NCBI GenBank assembly: GCA_029239875.1
Contig: JARBUD010000022.1
Span: forward strand, 1-64,000
Source of the DNA: Xanthobacteraceae bacterium
GTDB taxonomy: Bacteria > Pseudomonadota > Alphaproteobacteria > Rhizobiales > Xanthobacteraceae
Length of the DNA stretch: 64,000 nucleotides
Reading direction: 5' to 3'
The notes beneath the pieces are model-generated. The model searched no databases. It was not told the origin of the DNA and saw nothing but the letters and a program-made list of their open reading frames with translations. Position 1 is the first letter of the stretch, and each line of letters starts with the position of its first letter. Of this stretch, positions 1 to 8,397 are shown piece by piece. The translations under genes and the position numbers were made by a program.

Positions 1-94
1 AGGAAGACGGGAAGCGCAAAGGGAACCGATGGTCTGGCGGATGAGCCTCATCCGCAGCCGACCGGCAACCTCCGGAGCACCCCGCCCGAAAGAT

Positions 95-283
95 CGTTCA
101 CGATCAGGGCAGGTCTCCTGGCTCGCGGGTCAATGCTGGCTCTGTCCGGCCTTCCCGACCCATGCGGGTCAGTGGACGTTGGACAGAGGGCTCGCCGCTT
201 ACAGTTGCGGGGGCAGCTTCGGCCTTGGCGTGTCACGCCGCACCGAGTTCCCTCTTAGCTCCGGGCACGAACACCCGAAGAAC
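95..283 (-). promoter_or_regulatory. Cobalamin (B12) riboswitch
   Basis: Read on the minus strand, this stretch carries the conserved blocks of the cobalamin riboswitch in order: GAGGGAACTCGGTG (complement of about 241-256), then CCCCCGCAACTGTAAGCGG, then CCACTG, then GGGAAGGC with CAGAGCCAGCA, and finally GAGCCAGGAGACCTGCC (complement of about 108-124). It binds adenosyl- or other cobalamins and lowers expression of the downstream gene. That gene lies at or beyond the left edge; an ATG on the minus strand at 51 could be its start but leaves too few codons to name. A perfect 8-bp stem with a 3-nt loop (37-55) sits at the expected expression-platform position without a T-run, which would suit translational control. 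Confidence 0.93.
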
Positions 284-299
284 CCTAATCCCTTTCATC

Positions 300-1050
300 G
301 ATAGCCACCCCGCGCGTCCCGTCAACCATCCTTTTGCACGTTGCGAGCTGCGTGCAGCCCAAGCCGACTGCTGGGTTACAGAGAATGATACATTATATCA
401 ATTGGCGCTGGCGACATATGTCCGCAGGGATTGATGTGGGCGTTAGATGTGCAAGGACGTCGTCGGCTGGAGCGGTCGGAGATTCAGGGCGACGCCGCGC
501 GCTCCCCCGCCTTCCTCGGCGTGGATACTACGCCGGCTCCGGTTCGCCGGAAGCGGCATTCCCTTGGGTCCAACTTAGGGAGTAAATCCGCGCCCCATCG
601 GCGCCACTCAGGCGTAGGCGAACGAAAACAGTCCGCATCCGCGCGCCCTGACGGACAAAACTTTTACACGCGCCCCCCTGCGCAATGGTGCAGAACTTTG
701 GCCTCGACGGGTGCCCCTATGTGATGAGCTGGCATCGTCGGAACGACGCTCACCCGGCGCAGAGATGGCTGCGCGGTTTGTCTGGAAGGACGTGTGGCGT
801 GACGCCGTCGGAGCTGCGTCCGCCTAAGAGGTGCCGTGGAGGAGATAGAATTCCGCCTCGATACCGAAGACATCCCGAAATCCGCCACCCGACGCAGGAT
901 CGGCGGGCGTGTCACCAGGCGCCGTCCTGAACATGCGCGCGTCCGCTTTTGGGCAATGCGCCAGTTTCCGCGTGTGGCGCGAAATTCCCCTGCACTGCCA
1001 GCATCCTTCACTCTGTCAGTCGCGACTGTTTCGCGTTGTCGGCGGGAGCC
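300..1050. other. Long stretch with no supportable gene
   Basis: No reading frame here has recognisable family motifs, a convincing ribosome binding site or a conserved-looking composition. The short open frames are the overlapping kind expected by chance in GC-rich DNA. It lies between the riboswitch leader and an AraC fragment, so it may be degraded coding sequence or an upstream promoter region for the riboswitch transcript. I see nothing specific in it. Confidence 0.5.
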
Positions 1051-1059
1051 CGCGCCGTG

Positions 1060-1320
1060 TCAGCTGCTGATCCGCCGTCGGGGCCACGCCGAAACGGCGG
1101 CGGAAGGCAGTCGCGAAATTGGCGGGGTGGCGATAGCCGACATAGAAGGCGGCCTGCGACACCGCTCTATCCTTCATGCCGCAAGCCGTCGCGCGCCCGC
1201 AGCAGCCGCTGCTCGTGCAGGAAATGGAACACCGGCTGACCGACCACCGCCGCGAACTTGATCTTGAAGGCAGTTGTAGTGAAGCAAGTCGCACGACTTC
1301 CGCGCGAACTTCGACAGAGG
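1060..1320 (-). pseudogene. AraC-family regulator, C-terminal DNA-binding remnant
   Basis: In two minus-strand frames the sequence encodes the two helix-turn-helix motifs of an AraC/XylS C-terminal domain. The first frame reads FKIKFAAVVGQPVFHFLHEQ and continues through RLLRARDGL to a stop; the second picks up with AVSQAAFYVGYRHPANFA, then FRRRFGVAPTA. The change of frame near 1165 and the lack of any N-terminal effector domain show a broken remnant. Proteins of this kind often regulate siderophore or nutrient uptake, but no target can be assigned. Confidence 0.75.
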
Positions 1321-1400
1321 CATGAAAAATGTCGGAATGGACAGCTAGTCGTCCAGAACTATCGGTCTAGGATCGAAATTCGATGCAGAGGCTGTTGATT

Positions 1401-1506
1401 AGCCCATTCGGAGAAGCTGAGATTGGTGGTGATGACCACGCTGGTGCGCTCATAGAGCTTGCTCAGCAGGTGGAACAGCAGGGCGCCGGCCGAGGTGATG
1501 AACGGC
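1401..1506 (-). pseudogene. IS21-type IstB helper ATPase fragment
   Basis: The minus strand encodes GALLFHLLSKLYERTSVVIT followed by TNLSFSEWA, which is the strongly conserved middle of IstB, the AAA+ ATPase that partners the IS21 transposase. Only about 35 codons survive; neither the Walker A region nor the C-terminus is present, and no IstA frame is nearby. It marks an old IS21-family insertion or a recombination junction. The following 270 bases up to the next gene show nothing I can identify. Confidence 0.8.
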
Positions 1507-1775
1507 GGTAAGCGCAAGGCCCGCCTGCTCTCCGCCTACGGGCTTGGCCTGGTCCGCTATTCTTCACCTGAGGCACCAGGGAACGAGAGTGGGACGGGCT
1601 GGTTGAAGTGAACAACGGCTGTGCCGCCAAGGCCAGCTATGAGAGGAGGGCCTCCGGCAACAGCCTCACTGCTCGTAGAAACTCGCCACCTCGATCACCG
1701 ATAAACCCGTTCCGCAGGCAGAGCTGATCTTCAAGTCCTGCCAGATCCCACATCGGCAGCAGAGGAAGAGCGCTA

Positions 1776-3749
1776 ATGGGCGCCCAGGGGAAGAGCGGGG
1801 GAAGCCCAGTCTCCATCGTTAGGACCGAAGCGAAGCTCGCGCGAACCTCCTTGCCAACCGTCGTGACCCTCGTGGGTGTCACGGCTATCCTCTATGTCGG
1901 ACGCGAAGTGTTCCTGCCGCTGGCCGTGGCGCTGCTGCTGACCTTCGCGTTGGCGCCGATCGTCTCGCTCCTGCGCAAGCACTCGCTGCCGAAGATTCCC
2001 GCCGTCATCCTCACGGTCGCCGTCGCCTTTGCCGTCATCGCCCTGGTCAGCTTTGTCGTCGCGACGCAAGTCGGTAGTCTGGCGCAGAGCATACCGACCT
2101 ATCAGAACAACGTTCTCGAGAAGATACGCTCGCTAAGGGAGCTGGGAGCCGGTGGCGGCATCATCGATCGCCTCAGCGGCGCGGTCGAGCAGGTCGGCGC
2201 CGAACTTGAGAAGGGCACGCAATCCGCGAACGCGCCGCAACAGCCTGCAAGGGAGCCGCTTCCCGTCGAGATCGTGTCACGGCAGAGCCCGATCGACACA
2301 CTGAAGAATGTGATCGTGCCGCTCATCAGCCCGTTCGCCACTGCAGGGCTCATCGTTATCGTCGTCATCTTCATGCTGCTGGAGCGCGAGAACCTGCGCG
2401 ACCGGTTCATTCGCCTCGTCGGCTCTGGCGACCTCCACCGGACCACCGAGGCCTTGCAGGATGCCGGAAAGCGGGTCGCACGCTACCTGCTCATGCAGTT
2501 AGTGATCAACACACTGTACGCGGTCCCCATCACCATCGGTCTGTGGGTGCTGGGGATTCCGAACGCCCTGCTCTGGGGTGTGCTGACGCTGATCCTGCGG
2601 TTCGTCCCCTATATCGGGCCGGCCATCGGCATGGTGCTGCCGCTGTTCCTGGCGCTCGCCGTCTCTCCGGATTGGTCGTTGCTGATGTGGACCGCAGCGC
2701 TGTTCCTGGTCATGGAACTGATCAGCAATAATGTGCTCGAACCCTGGCTGTACGGATCGCGCACCGGGCTTTCGTCGCTGGCAATCATCGTCGCGGCGAT
2801 CTTCTGGGCCTGGCTGTGGGGACCGCTCGGTCTCGTGCTCTCGACGCCGCTGACCGTTTGCCTGGTCGTTTTGGGGCGGCATGTGCCGCAGTTCGAGTTC
2901 CTGAACGTGCTGCTCGGCAACGAGCCCGTACTGGAACCACATGCGCGGCTTTACCAGCGCTTACTGGCCGGCGATCCGGACGAAGCGACGGATCACGCAG
3001 AAGAGTTTCTCGAAAACGGATATCTCGTCGAGTTCTATGACAAGATCGGCATTCCAGCCTTGCTGCTCGGCGAACAGGATCGCCAGCGCGGCGTGATGCG
3101 CGAAGAACAGCGCATGAGGTTAGCGGCAAGTACGCGAGCGCTGGTCGTCAATCTCACGGAGATTGCGGACGAAGAAGAGAATGAGGAGGAGATCGTCGAG
3201 GAACCCGCCAACTCCGACCGACCCGATGAGGAAGAAGTCGACCTTCCTGATGGCGAGGGCAAATCGCTCATCTGCATCGGGGGGCGAGGTGAGATCGACG
3301 ACGCGGCAGCTGCCATGCTTGCCCAAGTGTTTGAAGTTCAGGGCGCCGCCGCCTCGGCGGCGAGCCATTCGTCACTCAAAGCAGGTTCAATCCAGAATCT
3401 TGTCCCTGTGGAGGTCGAGACGGTGGTGGTCGTCTATCTGAACGCACAGTCCTCGACATATGCGCGTCATTCCGTTCGCCGCCTCAAACGCCTGCGGCGG
3501 GGCTTACGGGTGGGTATCCTGGTTCCACGCCCGGACATTAGTGCCCCAGCCAACGCCGCAATACAGCCTGAGGACGTCAATGCCGACTTCGTGGCATCCA
3601 GCATTGCTGAAGCTGTGGTGTACGCCCTTGTAGATGCGCCGCCGGTTCCATTGAAAGCCGAGCCAAAACGTTTGTCCCGAAGCCGGGCGGGATTGCGAAG
3701 CCGTCTGACTGTCACGCCTCCTGCCGTCCCAGAAACCGATACAAATTGA
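1776..3749 (+). CDS. AI-2E family transporter (PerM/TqsA-like) with long cytosolic extension
   Basis: The first 370 residues are a typical AI-2E/UPF0118 polytopic membrane protein. Paired hydrophobic helices lie near residues 25-65 and 85-110, a soluble segment at 115-175, and further helices at 180-205 and 240-370, including the family stretch ending RFVPYIGPAIGMVLPL. Members export signals or small solutes, or act in Na+/H+ exchange; the substrate cannot be read from sequence. At 657 aa it is nearly twice the usual 340-370 aa. The extra part contains an acidic linker rich in Glu and Asp around residue 465-495 and then a soluble alpha/beta-looking domain. It stands alone between IS scars, with no operon partner. 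The start at 1776 is the first good ATG; a longer N-terminus is not excluded. Confidence 0.88.
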   Translation: MGAQGKSGGSPVSIVRTEAKLARTSLPTVVTLVGVTAILYVGREVFLPLAVALLLTFALAPIVSLLRKHSLPKIPAVILTVAVAFAVIALVSFVVATQVGSLAQSIPTYQNNVLEKIRSLRELGAGGGIIDRLSGAVEQVGAELEKGTQSANAPQQPAREPLPVEIVSRQSPIDTLKNVIVPLISPFATAGLIVIVVIFMLLERENLRDRFIRLVGSGDLHRTTEALQDAGKRVARYLLMQLVINTLYAVPITIGLWVLGIPNALLWGVLTLILRFVPYIGPAIGMVLPLFLALAVSPDWSLLMWTAALFLVMELISNNVLEPWLYGSRTGLSSLAIIVAAIFWAWLWGPLGLVLSTPLTVCLVVLGRHVPQFEFLNVLLGNEPVLEPHARLYQRLLAGDPDEATDHAEEFLENGYLVEFYDKIGIPALLLGEQDRQRGVMREEQRMRLAASTRALVVNLTEIADEEENEEEIVEEPANSDRPDEEEVDLPDGEGKSLICIGGRGEIDDAAAAMLAQVFEVQGAAASAASHSSLKAGSIQNLVPVEVETVVVVYLNAQSSTYARHSVRRLKRLRRGLRVGILVPRPDISAPANAAIQPEDVNADFVASSIAEAVVYALVDAPPVPLKAEPKRLSRSRAGLRSRLTVTPPAVPETDTN

Positions 3750-3771
3750 CTGGCACGTTGACGGATTCACG

Positions 3772-3960
3772 ATGCCCCGCCTTGCGGACGCGGCGGAAAA
3801 GATGGAGGCTTGGCTCAGATACTACAACGAGGATCGGCCGCATGGGGCCATCGGCCACAAGCCCCCGATCTCGCTGCAGAACCCCGGCGGCCTAGCCAGC
3901 CCACCGCCGTGACGAAGGCCGGAAACTCCAGCTTCCGGTCCAGAAAACGGTCTCGGATCA
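3772..3960 (+). pseudogene. IS3-family transposase 3' end plus right terminal repeat
   Basis: The 46 codons from 3772 end an IS3-type OrfB: KMEAWLRYYNEDRPHGAIGH then KPPISLQNPGG, the segment after the last catalytic Glu of the DDE core. After the stop at 3912 comes a terminal repeat ending in TCA at 3960. Its reverse complement, with GTTTTCTGGACCGG near the tip, closely resembles the ends of the complete IS3 element at 43410-44680. The 5' part of the element is gone, so this is a stranded right end rather than a mobile element. Confidence 0.8.
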
Positions 3961-3972
3961 CCGTTCGAGACC

Positions 3973-4173
3973 GTGCCGGCGATCCTGAAGGAAATCGCCT
4001 ACACCGAGCTGCCGGTGCTCGAGATCATCTCCTACGAGGGCGACGCTGGCGTGCCAGGCTCAATGGACCGCCTCGCCGAGATCGGCTGGTTGCGACTTGT
4101 CGCACACGGATCAGAGTTCGCTTGTCCGCATCCGGTATCCCGGGTGCGGACACATACATCGTTTGAGGACTAG
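3973..4173 (+). pseudogene. Possible ScpB-like winged-helix fragment
   Basis: Just outside the IS3 end is an open stretch (read from about 3964) encoding TVPAILKEIAYTELPVLEII and then GSMDRLAEIGWLR. Its spacing resembles the helix and strand pattern of the second winged helix of ScpB, the condensin accessory protein, where alphaproteobacterial members have a GTLDVLMETGWIR-like segment. The match is short and lacks the middle of the domain, and the rest of the frame to the stop looks random. I regard it as a gene fragment of uncertain origin. Confidence 0.3.
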
Positions 4174-4266
4174 GTGCAGACTCTCGACCACGCCAGGAGG
4201 GCGGTGGATCTCGGCGCCGACGTCATCGTTGCCCGGGGAATCGAAGCCGGCGGGCACGTCCAATGT
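4174..4266 (+). pseudogene. Nitronate monooxygenase fragment
   Basis: Thirty codons starting with GTG at 4174 read VQTLDHARRAVDLGADVIVA followed by RGIEAGGHV. This is the conserved FMN- and substrate-contacting strand of nitronate monooxygenases (2-nitropropane dioxygenase family), where the His of GGH is the usual catalytic base. Nothing upstream or downstream continues the family, so it is an isolated fragment. The following 150 bases up to the EtfA stop contain no recognisable coding sequence. Confidence 0.7.
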
Positions 4267-4421
4267 TCAGTCGACTGCGTCCCCTTGGTTGCAGATTTAC
4301 TTGCCTAGCGGGCACAGCCACCAGCAGCTCGAGATTGACGCACGACACAAACGGACGGATGGATCGTCCGCTAGCCGGATCCATTTCCAGTTCATACGTG
4401 GGCGGCAGGCTCTTCCGCAGC

Positions 4422-5363
4422 TCACGCCCGATCCCGCAGCGCCTTTTCAAATGCCGGCACGATCTCGAATAGGTCGCCGACGAGGCCATAATCGGCTACC
4501 TGGAAGATCGGTGCTTCCTCGTCCTTGTTCACCGCCACGATGACCTTGGAATCCTTCATGCCGGCGAGGTGCTGGATGGCACCGGAAATGCCGCAGGCGA
4601 TGTAGAGGTCGGGCGCTACCACCTTGCCTGTCTGGCCGACCTGCCAGTCGTTCGGCGCATAGCCCTCGTCCACCGCTGCGCGCGAGGCGCCGACCGCCGC
4701 GCCGAGCGTGTCCGCGAGCGGCAGAAGAACCTCCTCGAATTTTTCGGTCGAACCAAGCGCGCGGCCGCCGGAGATGACTATCCTGGCGGAGGTCAGCTCG
4801 GGCCGGACAGTCTCCGACAGCCGGTTTCCAACGCAGCTCGACAGGCCGGGATCGCCAGCCGACGGCACCGTCAGGACGGGCGCCGCCCCGCCCTGCGATG
4901 CTGGCGCGAAGGAGGCTGGGCGCACGGTGACGATCTTGCGGGAATCGAGTGCCTGCACCGTCTGGACCGCATTGCCGGCATAGATCGGACGTTTGAAGGT
5001 ATCGGGCGCGACGACCTCGATGATCTCCGAGACCTGCGCGACGTCGAGCAGCGCGGCGACGCGCGGCGCGACGTTCTTTCCCGAGGAGGTCGCCGGCGCC
5101 AGGATGGTGTCGTAGCCGTCGGCCAGCGACACGATCAGTGCCGCCAGGGGTTCGGCTAGCCGCTCGGCCAGTTCGTCGGCCTCCGCCAACAGAACCTTCC
5201 GCACGCCCTTCAGCCCGGCGACAGCCTCGGCGGTGGGCCGGGCATGGCTGCCGGCCACCAGCACATCGATGTCGGTCCCGATCAGCAGTGCGGCCGAGAG
5301 CGCCCTTGCGGTCAGTTCCATCACGGTCGCGTTGTCATGCTCGGCAATCAGCAGAATGGCCAT
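4422..5363 (-). CDS. etfA: Electron transfer flavoprotein alpha subunit
   Basis: A 313-aa EtfA. The N-terminal domain begins [11 protein letters not shown]; the C-terminal FAD domain carries the ETF-alpha signature around residue 255-290 ([20 protein letters not shown], then [10 protein letters not shown]). With EtfB it accepts electrons from a flavin dehydrogenase and passes them to ETF-ubiquinone oxidoreductase. I start it at 5363 because AAGGAAG lies six bases upstream; an in-frame ATG two codons earlier overlaps that site. It follows etfB and a DAO-type dehydrogenase on the same strand. Together these suggest a dedicated ETF for that dehydrogenase rather than the housekeeping beta-oxidation ETF, which is an inference from context. 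Confidence 0.95.
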   Translation of the reverse strand: MAILLIAEHDNATVMELTARALSAALLIGTDIDVLVAGSHARPTAEAVAGLKGVRKVLLAEADELAERLAEPLAALIVSLADGYDTILAPATSSGKNVAPRVAALLDVAQVSEIIEVVAPDTFKRPIYAGNAVQTVQALDSRKIVTVRPASFAPASQGGAAPVLTVPSAGDPGLSSCVGNRLSETVRPELTSARIVISGGRALGSTEKFEEVLLPLADTLGAAVGASRAAVDEGYAPNDWQVGQTGKVVAPDLYIACGISGAIQHLAGMKDSKVIVAVNKDEEAPIFQVADYGLVGDLFEIVPAFEKALRDRA

Positions 5364-5435
5364 CTTCATCTTCCTTGGGTTCCGCCCGGCTCGTCCGGTC
5401 GTGTCGACCCGCACAGGGCGCCCGGCGCCGCGGCT

Positions 5436-6185
5436 TCACAGAACGCAGGCTTCGTTACTTAGCTTGTCGATTAGCTCGGCGACGGAGGCGACCTTCACTC
5501 CCGGCTTGCGGGCATGGGGCTCCTCGGTTCTAAGAATCTTCAGCCGCGGCGCGAGGTCGACGCCGTAGGAGGCCGGCGACTTCTCGTCGATCGGCTTCTT
5601 CTTCGCCTTCATGATGTTGGGAAGGCTGGCATAGCGCGGCTCGTTGAGGCGCAGATCCGTCGTCACGATGGCCGGCAGCTTTAGTTCCACCGTCTGCAGG
5701 CCGCCGTCGACTTCCCGCGTCACCCGGGCCTTGTCGCCTTCGACGGCGAGTTCGGACGCGAAGGTGCCCTGTGCCCAGCCAAGCAGGGCCGCGAGCATCT
5801 GGCCGGTCTGGTTGCAGTCGTCGTCGATCGCCTGCTTGCCGAGAATGACCAGCCCCGGCTGTTCGGTCAGCGCCACGCCCCGCAGCACCTTGGCGACGCC
5901 GAGCGGCTCGACAGCCTCGTCCGTGCGCACGAGGATCGCGCGGTCGGCCCCCATCGCCAGCGCGGTGTGCAGGGTCTCCAGCGCCTGCGCCGGCCCGATG
6001 GAGACGACCACGATCTCCTGCGCCTTGCCGGCCTCCTTCAGGCGCAGCGCCTCCTCGACGGCGATCTCGTCGAAGGGGTTCATTGCCATCTTGAGATTGG
6101 CGAGGTCCACGCCCGAGCCGTCCGCCTTCACGCGGACCTTCACATTCCCGTCGACCACCCGCTTCACGGGCACGAGAATCTTCAT
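5436..6185 (-). CDS. etfB: Electron transfer flavoprotein beta subunit
   Basis: A 249-aa EtfB, starting [20 protein letters not shown] with AAGGAG eight bases upstream at a start decided by that site. It shows the family's [19 protein letters not shown] segment and the AMP-binding region ([10 protein letters not shown], then [13 protein letters not shown]). The C-terminus contains [12 protein letters not shown], the segment that docks partner dehydrogenases. It forms the AMP-binding half of the ETF heterodimer. It lies 37 bases after the FAD dehydrogenase and 72 bases before etfA, so the three are probably one transcript together with the upstream aldolase gene. Confidence 0.95.
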   Translation of the reverse strand: MKILVPVKRVVDGNVKVRVKADGSGVDLANLKMAMNPFDEIAVEEALRLKEAGKAQEIVVVSIGPAQALETLHTALAMGADRAILVRTDEAVEPLGVAKVLRGVALTEQPGLVILGKQAIDDDCNQTGQMLAALLGWAQGTFASELAVEGDKARVTREVDGGLQTVELKLPAIVTTDLRLNEPRYASLPNIMKAKKKPIDEKSPASYGVDLAPRLKILRTEEPHARKPGVKVASVAELIDKLSNEACVL

Positions 6186-6222
6186 CGTCGCTTCTCCTTG
6201 ACGCGCGCCTGCTCGGCGGCCG

Positions 6223-7440
6223 TTAGATGACGGCCTCTTCGAGGAACGGCTCGTTGCGCGGTATGCGCTCATAGTGGAAGGGTGAGAGATCGAGGGTCTG
6301 GAACGACCCGTGGATGATCAGCTCGGAGACGGCGCGCCCGACCGCCGGCGACTGCTGCAGGCCGTGCCCGGAGAAGCCGTTGGCGAACATGAAGTTCGTC
6401 ACCTCCGGGTGGAAGCCGACGATGCCGTTGTGATCGAGCATGTTGTACTCGTAGTGGCCGGTCCAGCACTGCTGCACCTTCAGCGCCTCGAAGGCGGGGA
6501 TGCGGTGCCAGAGCGCCGGCCAGATGCGCTCGTCGAATTCCTCGTGATGCATCTGGAAGTCGTCGTAATCGGCCGGACCGTCGTCGACCGGGGTGTTGCC
6601 GGTGAGGAAGAGCTCGCCCTCGGGGCGCACGAAGGTGCCGGAGAGGTCGATGACGTTGGGCATCCGGCCGGGGATCGGGACGGCGCTGGAGAACACGAAG
6701 CTGTAGCGCTTGAAGGGCGCGACGGGGATCGACAGCCCGGCCATCGCGGCCACCTGCTGGGCGCGCGGGCCGGCGGCGTTGACCAGCGTGCCGCAGGAGA
6801 CGGTCTCGCCGGTCGCGAGCTGCGCGGCGACGACGCGCCCGCCGTCGACGGTCAGCCCGGTGACGGCGTTGTCGATATACTCGACGCCGCTGGCGCGGGC
6901 GGCGCGCCGAAAGCCGTTCAGCAGGCCCATGGAATCGAACCAGCCCTCGTCGCGCGAGCCCCAGGCGCCGCCGCCGAGATCCTCGACGTTGAGCCAGGGG
7001 AAGCGCTCCTTCAGCGGGCCGGGCTCGAGGAACACGGTGTGGGCGCCGAGGCTCCGCTGGAGATCGACCCGCGCCTTCGCCGCCTCCACGCCGTCCGGCG
7101 AGCAGCAATAGAGGTAGCCGTGCTCCTTGAAGCCGAGATCGGGCGCCGGCTCGTCCTTGTAGAAGGGCTTCATCCGCTCGGCGAAGCCGCGGATGATCCC
7201 GATGCCGAACTGGCTGATCTTCACGTTGATCGGGTTGGAATATTGCTGGCGGATCGCGCTGGTCGACAGGGCGGTGGAGGAGAACTCGTAGCTGCTGTCG
7301 CGCTCCACCACGAGGATGGACATGCGGCCGCCCAGCGCCTGGCTGAGCCAGTAGGCGACGGAGGAGCCGACCACCGCGCCGCCGACGATGACGATGTCAT
7401 AGGCCGGGCGGGACGGCGCCTTGTAGGGAGGGACGGCCAT
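6223..7440 (-). CDS. DAO-family FAD-dependent amine/amino-acid dehydrogenase
   Basis: A 405-aa protein of the D-amino-acid oxidase/sarcosine oxidase-beta fold. The dinucleotide-binding motif is at residues 15-35 ([20 protein letters not shown]), a second FAD strand near 150-190 ends [18 protein letters not shown], and the C-terminal FAD lid reads [20 protein letters not shown]. Family members oxidise secondary or primary amines (sarcosine, dimethylglycine, glycine, D-amino acids) to imines. With etfBA immediately downstream, electron transfer to ETF rather than to oxygen is likely, as in dimethylglycine and sarcosine dehydrogenases. No folate-binding aminomethyltransferase domain is present, so formaldehyde capture by tetrahydrofolate is not encoded here. 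The start at 7440 is 13 bases after the aldolase stop. Confidence 0.85.
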   Translation of the reverse strand: MAVPPYKAPSRPAYDIVIVGGAVVGSSVAYWLSQALGGRMSILVVERDSSYEFSSTALSTSAIRQQYSNPINVKISQFGIGIIRGFAERMKPFYKDEPAPDLGFKEHGYLYCCSPDGVEAAKARVDLQRSLGAHTVFLEPGPLKERFPWLNVEDLGGGAWGSRDEGWFDSMGLLNGFRRAARASGVEYIDNAVTGLTVDGGRVVAAQLATGETVSCGTLVNAAGPRAQQVAAMAGLSIPVAPFKRYSFVFSSAVPIPGRMPNVIDLSGTFVRPEGELFLTGNTPVDDGPADYDDFQMHHEEFDERIWPALWHRIPAFEALKVQQCWTGHYEYNMLDHNGIVGFHPEVTNFMFANGFSGHGLQQSPAVGRAVSELIIHGSFQTLDLSPFHYERIPRNEPFLEEAVI

Positions 7441-7453
7441 GCGAACGCTCCGC

Positions 7454-8218
7454 TCAGCGGTTGAAGGAAGCGACCAGCGCGTCCGACCCGCGGGCCAGCA
7501 GGCCGAGATCCGAGCCGACCGCGACCATGGTGAAGCCGTCCGCGATGTAGCGGTCGGCATCGGCCTTCACCGGCGCCAGAATGCCGCTCCCCTTGCCGGC
7601 CGCCGCGGCCGCCTCGCGCACGGAGGCGATGGCCTCCTGCACGTGCGGCGCGCCGGGATTGCCCATGGCGCCCATGTTCGTGGAGAGGTCGCCGGGCCCG
7701 ACGAAGAGCACGTCCACCCCTTCCACCGCCGCGATCTCGGCGGCGTTGGCGACGCCGGTCTCGCACTCGATCTGCACCGCCAGAAGCTGCTGCTGGCGCG
7801 CATTGGCGTGGTAGCCGGCGATGCGGCCGAAGGAATTGGCGCGGTGCGCGACGGAGAAGCCGCGAATGCCATGCGGCGCGTAGCTCATGGCCGAGACGAT
7901 GGCGCGGGCCTGATCGGCGGAGCGCACGTTCGGGATCATCAGGCTGCGCGCACCGGCATCGAGCATCTGCTTGATGAGGTCGGGATCGTCGGAGCGCAGC
8001 CGCACGGCGCCCTCGCAGGCCGAGCCGTTGAGGACCTGAAGCTGGGACACGATGCTGCGCAGGTCGTTGGGGCTGTGCTCGCCGTCGATAAGAACCCAGC
8101 CCACGCCCGAACCGGCGACGATCTCGGTGGTCAGGGCCGAGGCGAGGGAACACCACAGGCCGATATGCGCCCGCCCGGCGGTGACCGCGGCCTTCAGGGA
8201 ATTGGGACGCTCCTGCAT
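7454..8218 (-). CDS. HpcH/HpaI family aldolase
   Basis: A 254-aa class II pyruvate-type aldolase. Characteristic parts are LCSLAS-like strand 1 (IGLWCSLASALTTEIVAGSG), VLIDGEHSPND with the base His and acidic residues near 45-50, PNVRSADQAR near 100, VQIECETGVANA near 150 with the metal-binding Glu, and VGPGDLSTNMG with the metal-binding Asp. The family reversibly cleaves 4-hydroxy-2-oxo acids to pyruvate (or glyoxylate/tartronate semialdehyde type products) and an aldehyde. It is the first gene of the leftward operon and faces an AroE-like gene across a promoter region with an inverted repeat. It presumably supplies the final C-C cleavage of the pathway; the substrate is unknown. Confidence 0.9.
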   Translation of the reverse strand: MQERPNSLKAAVTAGRAHIGLWCSLASALTTEIVAGSGVGWVLIDGEHSPNDLRSIVSQLQVLNGSACEGAVRLRSDDPDLIKQMLDAGARSLMIPNVRSADQARAIVSAMSYAPHGIRGFSVAHRANSFGRIAGYHANARQQQLLAVQIECETGVANAAEIAAVEGVDVLFVGPGDLSTNMGAMGNPGAPHVQEAIASVREAAAAAGKGSGILAPVKADADRYIADGFTMVAVGSDLGLLARGSDALVASFNR

Positions 8219-8254
8219 CTCGTCTGTCTCCGGCGAAAACGCGAATTGAAATTT

Positions 8255-8275
8255 GTATGATGTCCTATATCATAC
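8255..8275. promoter_or_regulatory. Candidate regulator operator in divergent promoter
   Basis: The 179-base divergent spacer between the aldolase and AroE-like genes contains a perfect inverted repeat, GTATGAT (8255-8261) and ATCATAC (8269-8275), separated by seven bases. A second small palindrome, ATACGTAT, overlaps its right end. The AT-rich patch stands out against GC-rich surroundings. Size and form suit a dimeric GntR/FCD regulator such as the one encoded at 10494, which would then control both directions. That assignment is inference. Confidence 0.6.
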
Positions 8276-8397
8276 GTATTTGACGGCTCGCAACGGGATC
8301 TTGCGCCGCCCGCGGCGGCGGGGAGGCAAGAGCGAAGACGAGCCGCCGGCGCCCGGCGCGCCGGCACCCGAATGGCCGAAGGAAAGGAAGCAGACCG

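Noticed and set aside
431-724. 97-codon frame in the left gene-free region
   Set aside because: No ribosome binding site or recognisable motifs, and it overlaps other equally weak frames.
1510-1770. Further transposase remnants after the IstB fragment
   Set aside because: Short stretches on either strand looked suggestive, but none matched a conserved transposase motif.
6310-7464. 384-codon open frame on the plus strand
   Set aside because: Antisense to the DAO-type dehydrogenase; low-complexity composition and no family motifs.
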